Positions 12,557-23,357 of a stretch of DNA of 64,000 nucleotides are shown here, piece after piece. The position numbers were made by a program, and so were the translations under genes. This DNA comes from Viridothelium virens (lineage: Eukaryota > Ascomycota > Dothideomycetes > Trypetheliales > Trypetheliaceae). Each line of letters begins with the position of its first letter. The stretch's first letter is position 1. Below the pieces are notes generated by a model. That model was not told the DNA's origin, did not search any database, and saw only the letters and a program-made list of their open reading frames with translations. The stretch is taken from contig ML991789.1 of assembly GCA_010094025.1 (NCBI GenBank), positions 186,001 to 250,000 of the forward strand. Reading direction: 5' to 3'.

Positions 12557-13530
12557 TGTTACTTATATTCATGGCCACATTCTGGTAGTTGATGGGGGTG
12601 CTTCACTGGCGCTCTCAAATACGCCACCGTTCGGGGTGTGAAGAGGAAAAGCACGATTTTAGAGGAGTAAGTTAGCAGGGCGGACCAGATTAATGCAGCT
12701 GCTAACACTACTTCAGGGCGCATCGTGGAAAGGCCTGTTGCCCGTCAATTCTAACAAATATTCAAAGACAAGGCGTCATCTCCGATTATCCGCCGCGGTA
12801 GATACTCGGGATATTCCGCGGATTGATATCTGGCTATGGCTCTTCATATAAGTGGGAAGATCCAATGGACCATATCCTGTTCTTGGAAAAGTGCGGTAGA
12901 GTACCCTAATACGCATAGATCGATCTGGAACGTCGCATGTTTTGCTTGGACAAATGAGCTGCTTCAGCTCCCCAGAGATCCCGATTCTGGGGATGATGTC
13001 TGAATCTGCTGTTTTACTCGGAATCCTCACTGAAACCATCACTCCGTGTCTCAAAGCGAATCAGATTGATGCTTTGAAGAAGTGAAAGAGCTGATCCCGC
13101 GGAGAACATGCATAGCGATATCTTGATGATGTCCCTGTTGTTAAAAGTATGAAGCGAGTTGACCTTGTGGTTGAATTCTTGAGGTATCTACCTAGGTATA
13201 TATGTTTGGGGCTGGGTAAGTTTCCTCAGCTGTACTACATCTCATTCAGATGGTTTCAAATTGAGTTTCCGCGTATCGACCGAACTGCGAAATTATGCCT
13301 GCAGAGCCCAGGCCGCGGCCTATGTATGATCTATTCAATTGGCGAACATGTTAGACATGTGTACGTAGATGCTCCCAATTTGACATCTATAGCCCCACAC
13401 ACAACAGGAGTCATTGAAACCAGAACCGTAGCTATAAGTCTTGCCCCTACCGTAGATTCTTCATGATTGCCATCTCTGCGATATTTTATACATGATACTT
13501 GCTTTCCATCAACCTGTGTACTTCTAAGAC
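12557..13530. other. Gene-less or decayed stretch
   Basis: A minus-strand frame at 12776-13054 could be the upstream part of the broken gene at 11765-12556 but joins to it by no clear intron. A plus-strand frame at 13149-13466 is not recognised. The signal peptide of the 13.5 kb membrane protein may also lie in the last part. Confidence 0.4.
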
Positions 13531-14443
13531 ATGGGGACATCCACGCTGACGTCGCTGAAACCATGTTACTCTTCGTCAGGAGAACTAGCCGGCGATTATC
13601 CATGCGACCCATTTGCAGAGATCAGTACATGTTGCGGAGCGTCGTCAGTCTGTGCTGAAAATGTTTACTGTATCGATGGACAGGGACATTACAGAGTAGG
13701 GACCTGCACTTTTGAGGATTGGGGTATATATCATAACCCCGGGTGCCCTTGTCCACCTGGTAATTGGATGGCCCAGAAATCGGATATGCCATGCGCCAGC
13801 TAACATAGACAACATAGTGTACCAACGAACTGGTCCACCTGACTATCGAGACGGCGTTACATTCTGTGACGATGGTAGCTTTTGTTGTGGCCCGCAAAAT
13901 CTTACTTGTTGCCAAAATCGCCAGGGTTATGCTGTTATCAACTACGGCAATACAGCAACTGTACCGAGTTCTAGCGAAGCATTATCATCATACTATGAAA
14001 ATCTTCACGTCTCAACGATTCCTACCTTACAAATTTCGCAGCTGGCCACCGATCAATCGAATATACCTACAAGTAGCTACGTCTCACAACTTTCGTCGAC
14101 GACCAGGAGCAGTGCAGTCGTGCAAACAAGCAGTCTCATGGCAGCAATACCTGATGGCCCGCAGCATCAAAGCGTATCCTTGAGAACGAAATTGGGAGTT
14201 GCTATTGGCGCTGCCTTTGGCTTCGGCATCATTCTCGCCGCGGCGATCTTGCTGTACCGAAGATACACTAGACTGGCTGAAGAGAACAGGAGTATGAGAC
14301 ATGAGCTATCATCTTCCCTGCCTAATGCGAGCCAATATCCAGCTCATACTACTATTAAGCGGGATACCGTGCAGAAGGTGTACGAAACTGATAGTTCAAG
14401 CCGACAAGAACTGCATGGGTCGAGCCGCCATGAGCTCTACTAG
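13531..14443 (+). CDS. Cysteine-rich single-pass membrane protein, function unknown
   Basis: Two exons (13531-13759 and 13818-14443) joined by a 58-bp intron with branch site GCTAAC give about 284 residues. Seen: a Cys-rich extracellular part with paired cysteines (TCCGASSVC, CPCPP, FCDDGSFCCG, LTCCQN), a Ser/Thr-rich stalk, one transmembrane helix (GVAIGAAFGFGIILAAAILL) followed by RRYTRLAEENR, and a polar tail with SSRQELHGSSRHELY. The layout resembles the common fungal plasma-membrane proteins with a Cys-rich head and Mid2-like stalk, some of which act in wall sensing, but that role is not shown here. No signal peptide follows the chosen ATG, so an upstream exon is likely missing. Confidence 0.7.
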
Positions 14444-14684
14444 GTCTGGTCGAGAGTTAAAAACTGTTGTGCATATAAGCTGCATCCAGTGTCTCTGACT
14501 TCCAAGGCTACGAGGATCTGGGACATGGACTGCCTGGGGTTCTTGATGAGCGCTCGATGCAGCACTGCTTTACAATACTTAAGGGAACAAGTATATCGAC
14601 GGTGACACAGCTGCTGGGAAGGCTGATATTTAAACCGTCGTCCAGGCCAAGCAAATGGATTGCGAGTATGCAAAATCGAGAGAT

Positions 14685-15332
14685 CTATTCAGATCTCATC
14701 AAGCAGATCCACTTCATACTATAGTTAGACGAGGAGGCACCTAAAAGCTTCTTAAGAACCGTACTAGATCGTAGACGAGAGCAGCGGTCGTACCGAGAGG
14801 CACGTTCTTGGTATCGCTCTATTGTCTGGTCAAAAAAGCTCTCAAATATTGATTCAAAAGGCGACGTGCGAAGCAGCTTACCCTCTTTTTCAATTGCGAG
14901 TTGCAGGCAGTTGTCCTCGTCCTGAGTTAGTGCATATCCGAACCATATGTCCACTTTGTCGGGAGCTTCTCCAAAAGACCTCGCCAATGGGAAGACGAAG
15001 AATTTGGACCAGTAGTTTGCTCCTTGGGAATATAGCTTAACATTTGATCTCTGCTTGACCGACTGGTTCCGTACAACTATTCGGCCAGCCTCCCAGAAGG
15101 CCTGTAGGCGTTTTGCACGATATATAATTAAAACTCTTTTTACGAGACGCAAGGCATAGAGGACCCAAAAGTCCCAGCCTTAATTGCCCTCGAAATACAC
15201 GAGCTTTTCGAAGGCGCGAGTGGAAGCACGGCCTGGAGCGACAATCGGAGCAATTGGCGCAAAGAGAAACAAGTATGAGGCTTCAAGGACCCACCTGCAC
15301 ATGATTTCGGAGTCGAGCCTAGGTACGGACAG
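14685..15332 (-). pseudogene. Broken reading frame with one in-frame TAA, product unknown
   Basis: From a possible acceptor at 15333 (CCAAG) the minus strand is open to 14685 in one frame except for TAA at 15180-15182. Both sides read like real protein: RWVLEASYLFLFAPIAPIV before the stop and GWDFWVLYALRLVKRVLIIY after it, then a hydrophilic part with GYALTQDEDNCLQL and SIFESFFDQTIERY. About 215 codons remain. No GT...AG pair removes the stop, so I read it as nonsense rather than an intron. Not recognised. It could be a live gene ending at 15180 with a separate frame downstream, but the shared frame argues against that. Confidence 0.4.
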
Positions 15333-15777
15333 CTTGGTGGTTTGGAAGATAAATTAAACGGTTGCAATTTTGACGTCTGCAAGACAAGGCTGAAGTGCGA
15401 GGCTGAATAACTAGAGTCGGTTTTGTCAACAGCCCAGGTTGCCATGTTTGATGTAGCTGGGTCGAAGAGTGTCCTGGTAAGATAGATTGGCTGGAAGAGA
15501 TATGGCCTGGCTACCTAACATCCATCTCGACCCCATTCGAGTTTCTCCCGTAGAAGAAATGCAGTTTCACGACAACTGAACTGCTGAGGTGGCACGGGTG
15601 GGCAAATCGAGTTGAAGCTCGAGCGAGGCGTGGTGACGTACCCCGCTAGTGGGCTCAGGTACGGGAAGCTCGCAGCTGCTCTTCCAGCCATCCAACAGAT
15701 ACCTCAGTTAATCTCGGCCTCTTTTCCTTTTGGCAGGCTACACTCGCTACTGTCGCATATAGGTTGCGACTTTCAAG
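15333..15777. other. Upstream region of SNX41
   Basis: A frame at 15140-15445 (-) overlaps the broken gene in another phase and is probably a shadow. The rest is presumed promoter and 5' UTR of SNX41. Confidence 0.45.
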
Positions 15778-18074
15778 ATGTGGAACGACGAGGATAACAA
15801 TCCTTATGCCGCCTTCGAGCGTCGAGACTCCACCAACTCCGACGTAGCCTACCCAGGCTCACCCGGTGCTCGTCTGTTACTCATCCCTGGCTGGAAATTG
15901 GGATTGAGACTAATCAACCCTTCTAGGATTTCGACAGCCATCTACGCCACCCTCAGAAGATGAAGACACAAACCAAGATCCCCCAGAATTCCTCTCACGG
16001 CCCCGCGATCTCAGCGATGAGAGCCTTGAAGATGACCAACCGGCCCCGCAACAAGTGCCACCAAGGAAGGGTGGATACAATAGTCGAATAGAACAGATCC
16101 TATATGAGAACCCTGATCTCCCCATTGAAATTACCTATGCAGGCAAGAACTTAGAGAGCGGGGGTAGTTACATAGCCTACACTATTCGGACCGGTGTATG
16201 TTCTCCTATGTAGGAGACTCTAGTCATACTGAATCACTGCAAAGGATCTTGAAGTACGGCGAAGATACTCAGAGTTCGCATCGCTACGGCAAACGTTAGT
16301 CAATCTACATCCAACGCTGATTATCCCACCTATACCGGAGAAGCATACGATGGCAGATTATGCTGCAAAGCCGACAAAGGCGAAGGAGGACACTGGAATC
16401 ATCGAGCTTAGAAAACGAATGCTGGCAGTTTTTCTCAACCGATGCCGTAAAATGAGGCAGGTCCAAGAGGATGGCGTCTGGTTGAGGTTCCTCGACCCCA
16501 ACGCAAGCTGGGTTCGTCTGACTACGTTCTGGAGTTCTAGAGCCAGCTAATCATCAGTGCCTCGCAGAGCGAAGTACTGCACTCTCATCCTGCATCCTCA
16601 ATCCCAAAGAACCCGCTCAAAGCGCCTCCACTCGATCCCGCCAATCCTACTCCAGCGCATGCCTTCCTTCCTGTTCCCTCCGCCTCGGCCAAACTTAAAT
16701 CCTCAAATATCTCTTCTGCAAGCGGCACTCCCTCTTCGCCTCCTCCTGTTGCCTCTGCTCCCTCCTCAGCTGCTCACACTGTTCCCGGTCCGCAGATCTT
16801 CGGACGTTTTCCACCAGGCACCCAGACCCTTTCGGAGCAAGACCTAGACCCCTACTTCATCAACTTTGAGTCCTCTAGCCGCGACCTTGAACAGCTCCTC
16901 CAAGGCTCCATGGAGAAAGTCAACCGCCGCTCCCTCTCACACCTTGCCGCTCTTAGCGAAGACCTTGCCGAACTCGGCATGCGCTTCAACGCATTCTCCC
17001 TCGCCGAGCAAGCTCCTTCACTCGCAACAGCGATCGAGAAAATGGGCCAAGCCGCTGACGCGACCTACATCGCCACCCGCGACCTCTCGTCGACGCTCTC
17101 TGCGCAGTTCGCTGAACCCATGCGCGAGAGTGCACAGTTCGCTGGCGTGGTAAGGAGTGTCTTGCGATATCGGGTCCTGAAGCGCGTGCAAGAGGAGATG
17201 ACGAAGGACGAGCTAGAGAAGAAGCGCACTCTGCTGGATAACCTAGAGCGGAGCGAATTGGAGGCTAAGAGAATCGACCAGTATCTCGGCGCTACGACGC
17301 CGCAGACTCCGACGCCCAAGCGCAGTCTCAGTACAGGGTCGACCCAGCACGGGACCCCCGAGCGTGGACGTCGCACGGGCGCGGGGAATGATGATCATGC
17401 TGATACAGCAAGTATAGATTCCGACTTCCCGCCTACGCAAGGCGACGGCGCGTACTCTGCATCGCCACCGTCAGCGAGCCAGGGATTACCCGTTAGAAGC
17501 GAGCCGAGTAGCCCGCAGGCGACGATGAAGAAGAGCCCTGCCGGCGGTAGTGGTGGAGGGAACTTCGTCACGAACAAGATTTTTGGGAGGATCAATCATG
17601 CGATACATGGGATCGTGGATGTAGATCCGGAGAGGACAAGGCGGGACCAGATCGGGAAGACGAAAGAGAGCTTAGTGCAGGTATGTTGCTCAATACGTTG
17701 ACCCTCTTATTACTTGATCGGGGCTTTCTCGTTGTGTCAAAACGCTAACGGTTGCCTGAATTAAGCTTGAGCAAGCCCTCGAAGTGTCCGAGCGCGATGT
17801 CAAGGACGCATCTTCCGGCGTGTTGGAGGATCTCAAGCGGTTCCAATCGGAGAAGGAGGAGGATTTGAAGCGGTATATGGTGAGTGGATTTTCCTGAGGC
17901 TCTCTGTGATCTATTACCATGCAGACCTGGATTACACTCCAAAATCTGGTTTTCAGACCTGCTGATACTATACACTAGGTCGCATATGCTCGCTGTCACG
18001 TCGACTGGGCGAGGAAAAACATGCAGACATGGGAGGAGGCAAGAGGACAAGTAGAAAACATCGAAATTAGATGA
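15778..18074 (+). CDS. SNX41: SNX41/ATG20-type sorting nexin (PX-BAR)
   Basis: Six exons fit: 15778-15865, 15927-16195, 16245-16511, 16568-17680, 17766-17879 and 17979-18074, giving 648 residues. The N-terminus MWNDEDNNPYAAFERRDS is typical of fungal Snx41. The PX domain (about 95-205) follows, with RRRYSEF (the phosphoinositide-binding Arg/Tyr motif) and LIIPPIPEKH. A BAR-like helical region fills the C-terminal half (MEKVNRRSLSHLA, AGVVRSVLRYRVLKRVQEEM, LKRFQSEKEEDLKRYM). An acidic, Ser-rich linker with DTASIDSDFPPT is family-typical. Known role: endosome-to-Golgi retrieval and selective autophagy together with Atg24/Snx4, at PI3P-rich membranes. The third intron uses the weak donor GTTCGT. 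Alternative name: Atg20. Confidence 0.93.
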
Positions 18075-18395
18075 ATGAACGATCGGTATTTAGGATAAAG
18101 ATCCTGGTGGTGCAGGTATGGCTGTATGAAAGCGCATGAAAGCGCATCCCAGCACAACGGGCAAATCTCAAACTTCTACAGTGGTAGCTAGCTGGCAGCT
18201 GAAATGTTGGCTAGCAGAGTGTGCCCTCATAAAGTTAATATTTCTGCCAGTGCTTGGGCTATGGAACGAAGTCTGGCTAGTAAAGCGCAGCAAATTAGAT
18301 CACGCCCAACTACTGCAAACGTCGTTCTAACAATGAAATGGGTATCTAGTATCTATGGATTGATATGCAAAAGTGTTAAGCATTAGACAGGTTGA
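18075..18395. other. Convergent 3' spacer between SNX41 and the NFKBIL1-like gene
   Basis: Nothing coding is supported. A direct repeat, GAAAGCGCAT, occurs twice at 18128-18146. The 3' ends of both genes must terminate here. Confidence 0.6.
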
Positions 18396-19385
18396 TCAGC
18401 GCTCACTTTTGTTGTCATCGTACAAAGAGTCCACGGTCAGGAATACCGTGTTAACAAGCTTCATCGTTGCGGCATCGATGGCTTGCCCGCCAAAACGATG
18501 CTGGATTTTATCGGGATGCCAGCGTACCCTCTCAGCTCTGAGAGTAGCACCCTTAGCAGACGAACCAAGGCTCAATAACGAGTTCCGAAAGAAGACATCG
18601 ACCCCGTCTTTTGAGACGTGCTTGGCTTTGCCAGACTCCACGGGCCAAGGAATGATTGCCATTGCATCGATGCTCTTTTCTTTCTGCTGGTCCTCGAGCG
18701 CCTCCTTGGCCTCCACCCATTTCCTTTGGTACCGCTCCCACGCTTCCCTCCACCTCGACCCCTCCTCCTTCTCCCTCCTCCTCTTCAAGCTTCCTTCCAC
18801 CTTCCTTCTGAATATCTCTTCCTCTTCAATTTTCTTTCGTAACTCCTCTTCCTCCCCCCTGTCCCGCTCTCCTTCGTGCCTCTGCCGCTCTCTTTCCCTT
18901 GCCCTCCTCTCCCTTTCCTCCAACACATGCTGATGCGACCGCTCCCACATTTTCTCTCGTACATAGCTTGCGTACTCCTCGTCACCTACTGCTCCACCGT
19001 ATATATTCTCCGCCTCAGCTCGGGGATAGGTGTGGATAGGCTGGCCGTAGATATGCGACCAATAGTCTGCGCCTTCGTCGTCAGCGAGGGCATCGAAAAG
19101 TGCCTCGCGGAAGGCTTCATCCTTATCGGGGATGGAATCATCTTGGGGGAAGTGGGTTGGAGAGGGCGCCGAGGGTTTGCGACGCTTGGAACGGTGCCGG
19201 TGGTGTGAAGAGTGGTGGTCGTGATGCCCGGCTTTACGATTTCTGGAATGGCGATGGATTTCGAAGCGCGAACGACTGGAATGTCTTTGAGAAGGAAGGT
19301 CATCGTCATGGAGGTCATCTGGACGTGGCCGTTTGAAGCGGAAAGGCTTGGCTTTGGCGTCTGGGGCGAGGGTTGTATCGCTCAT
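18396..19385 (-). CDS. NFKBIL1-like protein with C-terminal J-domain-like motif
   Basis: Single exon, 329 residues, starting at ATG. Seen: a basic His/Arg/Ser-rich N-terminus (1-75), a segment with FREALFDALADDEGADYW, a long charged coiled-coil region rich in Arg/Glu/Lys (about 135-220), and a C-terminal segment with RWHPDKIQHRFGG that resembles helix II and the HPD loop of J domains. This layout matches fungal homologues of animal NF-kappa-B inhibitor-like protein 1, which has been linked to mRNA processing and nuclear functions. No ankyrin repeats are visible. A MITE-like element lies about 235 bp upstream of the start, inside the likely promoter. Confidence 0.8.
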   Translation of the reverse strand: MSDTTLAPDAKAKPFRFKRPRPDDLHDDDLPSQRHSSRSRFEIHRHSRNRKAGHHDHHSSHHRHRSKRRKPSAPSPTHFPQDDSIPDKDEAFREALFDALADDEGADYWSHIYGQPIHTYPRAEAENIYGGAVGDEEYASYVREKMWERSHQHVLEERERRARERERQRHEGERDRGEEEELRKKIEEEEIFRRKVEGSLKRRREKEEGSRWREAWERYQRKWVEAKEALEDQQKEKSIDAMAIIPWPVESGKAKHVSKDGVDVFFRNSLLSLGSSAKGATLRAERVRWHPDKIQHRFGGQAIDAATMKLVNTVFLTVDSLYDDNKSER

Positions 19386-19619
19386 GAGTATGGTGGGTGT
19401 TTGAAGGTACAGTGCTTCGCTGATGTTCCTTGTGAGCTGGAAAGATATCCAGGGTATAATGGACCATTGCTTTTCGTTTTGCCATTCAGATCTTGATTGT
19501 CATGAGCAAAGGAAGGTACGGTAAGTTTGACCGATGCAACGAGAGTGCTTAAAGTCAGTTACCAACGTCACTTATCGATAACAACGATTACGTAATTCTC
19601 ACAGTCGAAATGCAACACC
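19386..19619. promoter_or_regulatory. Likely promoter region of the NFKBIL1-like gene
   Basis: Short spacer between the start codon of the minus-strand gene and the MITE-like element. No specific site is recognised; the call is positional only. Confidence 0.35.
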
Positions 19620-19876
19620 CTCTACGTCCCACTAGAGGGTGTCCGTTTTTGACACGGACCACTACCCCCCAAAACCTCTCATCTCAACATTTGGTGGTTC
19701 AATATTTACTTATTTGGCCATTCAGCCTGCGAAAATCGTGCAGACTTTTACAGCAGCTATTGCACAGATATTTAATCTACTTCTTATTCACTCACTACTT
19801 CTATTAATGCTCAGGTTGTCGTTATTTTTTATTGGTCCGTGTGTCAAAATCGGACACCTTCTAGTCGGACGTAGAG
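19620..19876. mobile_element. MITE-like element with 43-45-bp inverted repeats and 5-bp duplication
   Basis: The left end starts CTCTACGTCCCACTAGAGGG, and the reverse complement of the right end starts CTCTACGTCCGACTAGAAGG. The match continues through TGTCCG and TTTTGACAC to GGACCA, with three mismatches and one 2-nt gap. ACACC stands immediately outside both ends (19615-19619 and 19877-19881), a perfect 5-bp target-site duplication. The AT-rich interior has no transposase. It is unrelated in sequence to the element at 10509. Confidence 0.88.
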
Positions 19877-20178
19877 ACACCTAAGGTACCTACGGAGTAT
19901 TACCGTACCCTACAACCTTTTGTCATGGCACTTTGAGTCTCAATCTTCGCAATACGGGAAAATGTAGCCCACAGCCCGGTCACCGTCTTCATAGAAGGTG
20001 TAGAGGTGTGGCGACAAACTGAGTCTTTACAACTAAGCATTGTAAATCTTCAGAGAAGCATGTCAAATGACTTTAAGCGTGGGTGTGTTTCACCAATTTG
20101 ACTTTCTTTCTCGCTCAGTTCACATTTGTGTTTCTCGTTCATATCCCAAATGCATACCGTCACTTCTTCAATGTCCAT
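19877..20178. other. Spacer downstream of the hydrolase gene
   Basis: Contains a short GGTACC/ACGGAGTA-type low-complexity stretch (about 19882-19910). Nothing coding is supported. Confidence 0.5.
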
Positions 20179-21257
20179 TTAAATACTCGTCTTCCCGCTC
20201 AGAGCTCTCTTCAATTCCGCAGCTGCCATACGAATTGCAACCTGCGCCGTCGGGCTTGTCCGAAGCCCCTCCAATACTATACAATCGTGCAAACACGCTT
20301 CCATCCTGATCATTGCGCACTCCACGTCAGACTGCTGCAATAATTTTGCAAACTCCAGGCCCTCACTCCTCAACGGATCCACATCACTCACCGCGATCAA
20401 TGTCGGTGGCTGCCTTGCCGCTTGCTCCTTGCTCATCAATAGAGGTGAAGCTAATGATGACAATCGATCCTTGGCCTCAGGTACATACAGTGCAATCCAT
20501 TTCTGTGCTGCGCGCGTGTCGAAAAACGGTCCGGTGAAGTTCTCGAATTCCGACCTCGTTGGGTGTGTCGCGTCACTCGTATCAACCCAGGGGCAGAAGA
20601 GTACCTGATAAGCAAAGTTGACCTTGAGCTCGCGCGCGTGGGCAAGGTTCACCATCACAGGGCTAAGCTGTCCCCCAGCGGTATCAGCAACGAGACCGAA
20701 AGCGTCAGTGCGGAGACCGTGAGAGGCGCCGTGCTGTGAGAAATACTGGATGATAGTGAAACACTGCTCGTTTTGGACGGGAAACTGGGCGTCAGGGGCG
20801 AGAGTGTATTCAGGAAAGACTAAGGCGCAACCGGACAAGAGGGTGAGTTGGCGACACAAGCTGTCGAAGCTCTGGACACTAAAAAGTTGGCATTAGTATG
20901 TTGATGACTCGGAAGATATGCAGTATGTCAGCTTCGAGGTACACACTTTCCAGCAATCCATCCACCGCCATGCAGGTAGAATACAGCCGGAAGCTCTTCG
21001 TGCTCTTTACCCTCAGGCTTGAATACGTATGCTTTGACATTTTCAATACTGTACTGGTTGAATGGCACATCGAAGTTCGTTACAGACACACCCGGAATGG
21101 GCTTGTGCTCTTGGAGCTGGTCAAAGAGCTTGCGGAACTGAGCCACGGAAAGATCTTCAAATTGTGGTGCACCGGAATCAGTAGTCTGCTTGAGAAATGC
21201 TTGATTGACAGGATCAAGATACGGGGCTGCGGGTGTGTCGTTGAAGTCGGACATCAT
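20179..21257 (-). CDS. Alpha/beta-hydrolase of the HSL (lipase-3) family with Thr at the nucleophile position
   Basis: Two exons on the minus strand, 21257-20947 and 20878-20179, joined by a 68-bp intron (GTGTGT donor, TTTTTAG acceptor), give 336 residues. Seen: a cap region, the oxyanion motif YLHGGGW (about 95-100), PEYTLAPDAQFP, ADTAGGQ at about 168-174 where active relatives have GDSAGG, VSDVDPLRSEG with the likely acid at 272, and ACLHDC with the likely His at 302. The nucleophile codon is ACC (Thr170). Relatives hydrolyse short acyl esters. This one may be inactive, altered or non-catalytic; that is inference. The start is one of two adjacent ATGs. Confidence 0.85.
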
Positions 21258-22124
21258 GAATCGGATCTGCTGTAGGGGAAGTTATGAAGGTGGAAGAGGC
21301 GAGTGGAGAGAGATCAGAATATATGGCATAGCACTGAAGTGGACAATGGTAGATCTTGGGCTATTACGTAGCTGATTGAAAGGAACATCTTACACTCGCG
21401 TGCAGGCGATCCTTACAGGAAGAAGTCAGCAAGCTGATATTCAATGCCACGCCACCGCGTTCCTTGGAGGCTGCGGCTGGAACTACTAAATCTAAAGCTC
21501 CGTCAAGCACTCGAGCTGCAGTATTTGAACAATTGTCCGAGCAGGGCTGTAGTGATCTAAAATCTTAAGGCTCACCGGATTTCATGATTCGTCTTGGACT
21601 TAGCATGGTTTATTGAACGACAGACTTTAATGTTTAGGGCTATGATTTGAAGGCGTGTACCGTTTGGGACATTGCTCGATATGGATGATTCAACAAACAG
21701 CTTGGCAAGTGGACCAAGCACACTGAGTGCGCATTTGAACGAATAAATTTCACACTAAAAGATATTGTAGTTATCGGATAAAATGAAGAATATCATTTAT
21801 CGTACCACTCTATGGAAGACGGCGCAAAACTCAAGGGGGGCGCGGCGATGCCTCTCAACGTAACGGCAGTCCGCTCTTGGTCATGACATTCTTGAGCACT
21901 ATTGCTGCACGGTGGCATCAGCATCAAAAATAATGACAATGACTTGTTACGGCAGCGTCCAACATGAGAGATTTGGTGGGGCGAGGGGAAAGGTCTGAGT
22001 GCTGTGCCGTAAAGGGCTGCTGAAGTGGTAATCGGCAGCGCTTACATAATCCATCTCGAAAGTGCATCAGATTGACTTCGCTTCTGTTTTCGAGCAATAA
22101 GAACGCGGCATCCACAATTCTATC
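21258..22124. other. Divergent intergenic region, hydrolase / NSRP1-like gene
   Basis: No gene supported. Short frames only. Presumed to hold both promoters. Confidence 0.55.
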
Positions 22125-23357
22125 ATGACCTCGCTTAAACTTGGTCTCAATCTCCCTAACAAGAACAAGCTTGGATCCTCAAAGCCCGCTCCAGCCAAGA
22201 GAAAGCCCATATTTGGCGACGATGATCCTGACGACGATAACCCCTCTGCCCCACAAGCAGCAACCAACATCGAAGAACTCAACACATTCGACTCCCTCAC
22301 CTCGCAAACAGCGCAGTCTCCCCCCTCATCATCCTCGAGATTAGAACGTCCATCCAGCCAAGCCCCTTCAAAGCCACCGTCGTCCAAGCTCACGCAAACT
22401 CCATCCGCCCCCTCTCTTTCCGCCCTCCGCACCCAGCGCCAGCACGAAAAGGAAGCTCTCGACCTCGATCCCAGCATCTTCGACTATGATGCTGCCCACG
22501 ACGCCCTCAGTGCCCAACGCAAAGCCCGGGCCGCCGCCAAGGAGGCCGCGCGGGGTTCCGACAACGGCCCTCGCTACATGTCGTCCATCCTCACCGCCGC
22601 CGGAGTACGTAAACGGGACCAGACGCGCGCCAAGGAGCGACTGCTACAGCGGGAACGGGAAGCCGAGGGAGATGAGTTCGCGGACAAGGAAGAGTTTGTG
22701 ACCGAGGCTTATCGGAAGCAACAGGAGGAATTGAAGAAGGCGGAGGAGGAGGAGTTGAAGAGGGAGGAGGAGGCGAGGAGAAATGCGGCGAAGGGGGTGG
22801 GGACTGGGATGCAGGGGTTTTATCGGGAGATGATGAGGAGGGAGGAGGTTGAGGAGAGGGAGGCGGAGGAGGCGATTAGGAAGGCAGAGAAGGGTGATGA
22901 GGATGAAGAGGAAGCTTGGGAGGTGCAGGAGAAAGAGAGGCTGAGGCAAATAAGGGAAGCGGGTGGGAATGTGATGTTGGATGAGGAGGGTCAAGTAGCG
23001 GATAAACGCCAGCTGCTGTCTGCCGGGTTGAATGTTGCGCCAAGTAAGAAGAGCAAGTTACCGAAACCTGGTGAAATGGAGAAGAAGACTATGGCAGGGT
23101 CCCAGGCACCAATGGTTCGCGATAGGCAAGATGCGAAGAGGGCTATGAAAGAACGGCAAAGCAGGATGGTCGAAGCGCAACTTGAGCAGGCTGCCAAAAG
23201 GGCAGCCGACGAAGAAGATGAGGAGAGGAAGAAGATGGAGCGGGCAGCGAAGAGTAGGAAGACGGAAGGGGAGATAAGCGACGCAAAGGCGAGATATGTG
23301 CAACGGAAGAAAGAGAGGGAGATGGAGGCTGCTGTTGCTGCAGAGGGCAAGAAATAA
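22125..23357 (+). CDS. NSRP1/CCDC55-like nuclear speckle splicing regulator
   Basis: Single exon, 410 residues from ATG. Seen: a Ser/Pro-rich N-terminus with KRKPIFGDDDPDDD, then the conserved DUF2040/NSRP1 N-terminal domain (about 110-230) including LDPSIFDYDAAHDAL, GPRYMSSILTAAGVRKRD and EFVTEAYRKQQEELKKAEEE, followed by long charged coiled coil. The KPIFGDDD and PRYM..L..AA.RK.D signatures are diagnostic of the family, whose human member alters splice-site choice in nuclear speckles. It probably acts with the spliceosome in the nucleus. No intron. The coding strand shifts from C-rich to strongly GA-rich in its second half, reflecting the Glu/Lys/Arg content. Confidence 0.85.
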   Translation: MTSLKLGLNLPNKNKLGSSKPAPAKRKPIFGDDDPDDDNPSAPQAATNIEELNTFDSLTSQTAQSPPSSSSRLERPSSQAPSKPPSSKLTQTPSAPSLSALRTQRQHEKEALDLDPSIFDYDAAHDALSAQRKARAAAKEAARGSDNGPRYMSSILTAAGVRKRDQTRAKERLLQREREAEGDEFADKEEFVTEAYRKQQEELKKAEEEELKREEEARRNAAKGVGTGMQGFYREMMRREEVEEREAEEAIRKAEKGDEDEEEAWEVQEKERLRQIREAGGNVMLDEEGQVADKRQLLSAGLNVAPSKKSKLPKPGEMEKKTMAGSQAPMVRDRQDAKRAMKERQSRMVEAQLEQAAKRAADEEDEERKKMERAAKSRKTEGEISDAKARYVQRKKEREMEAAVAAEGKK

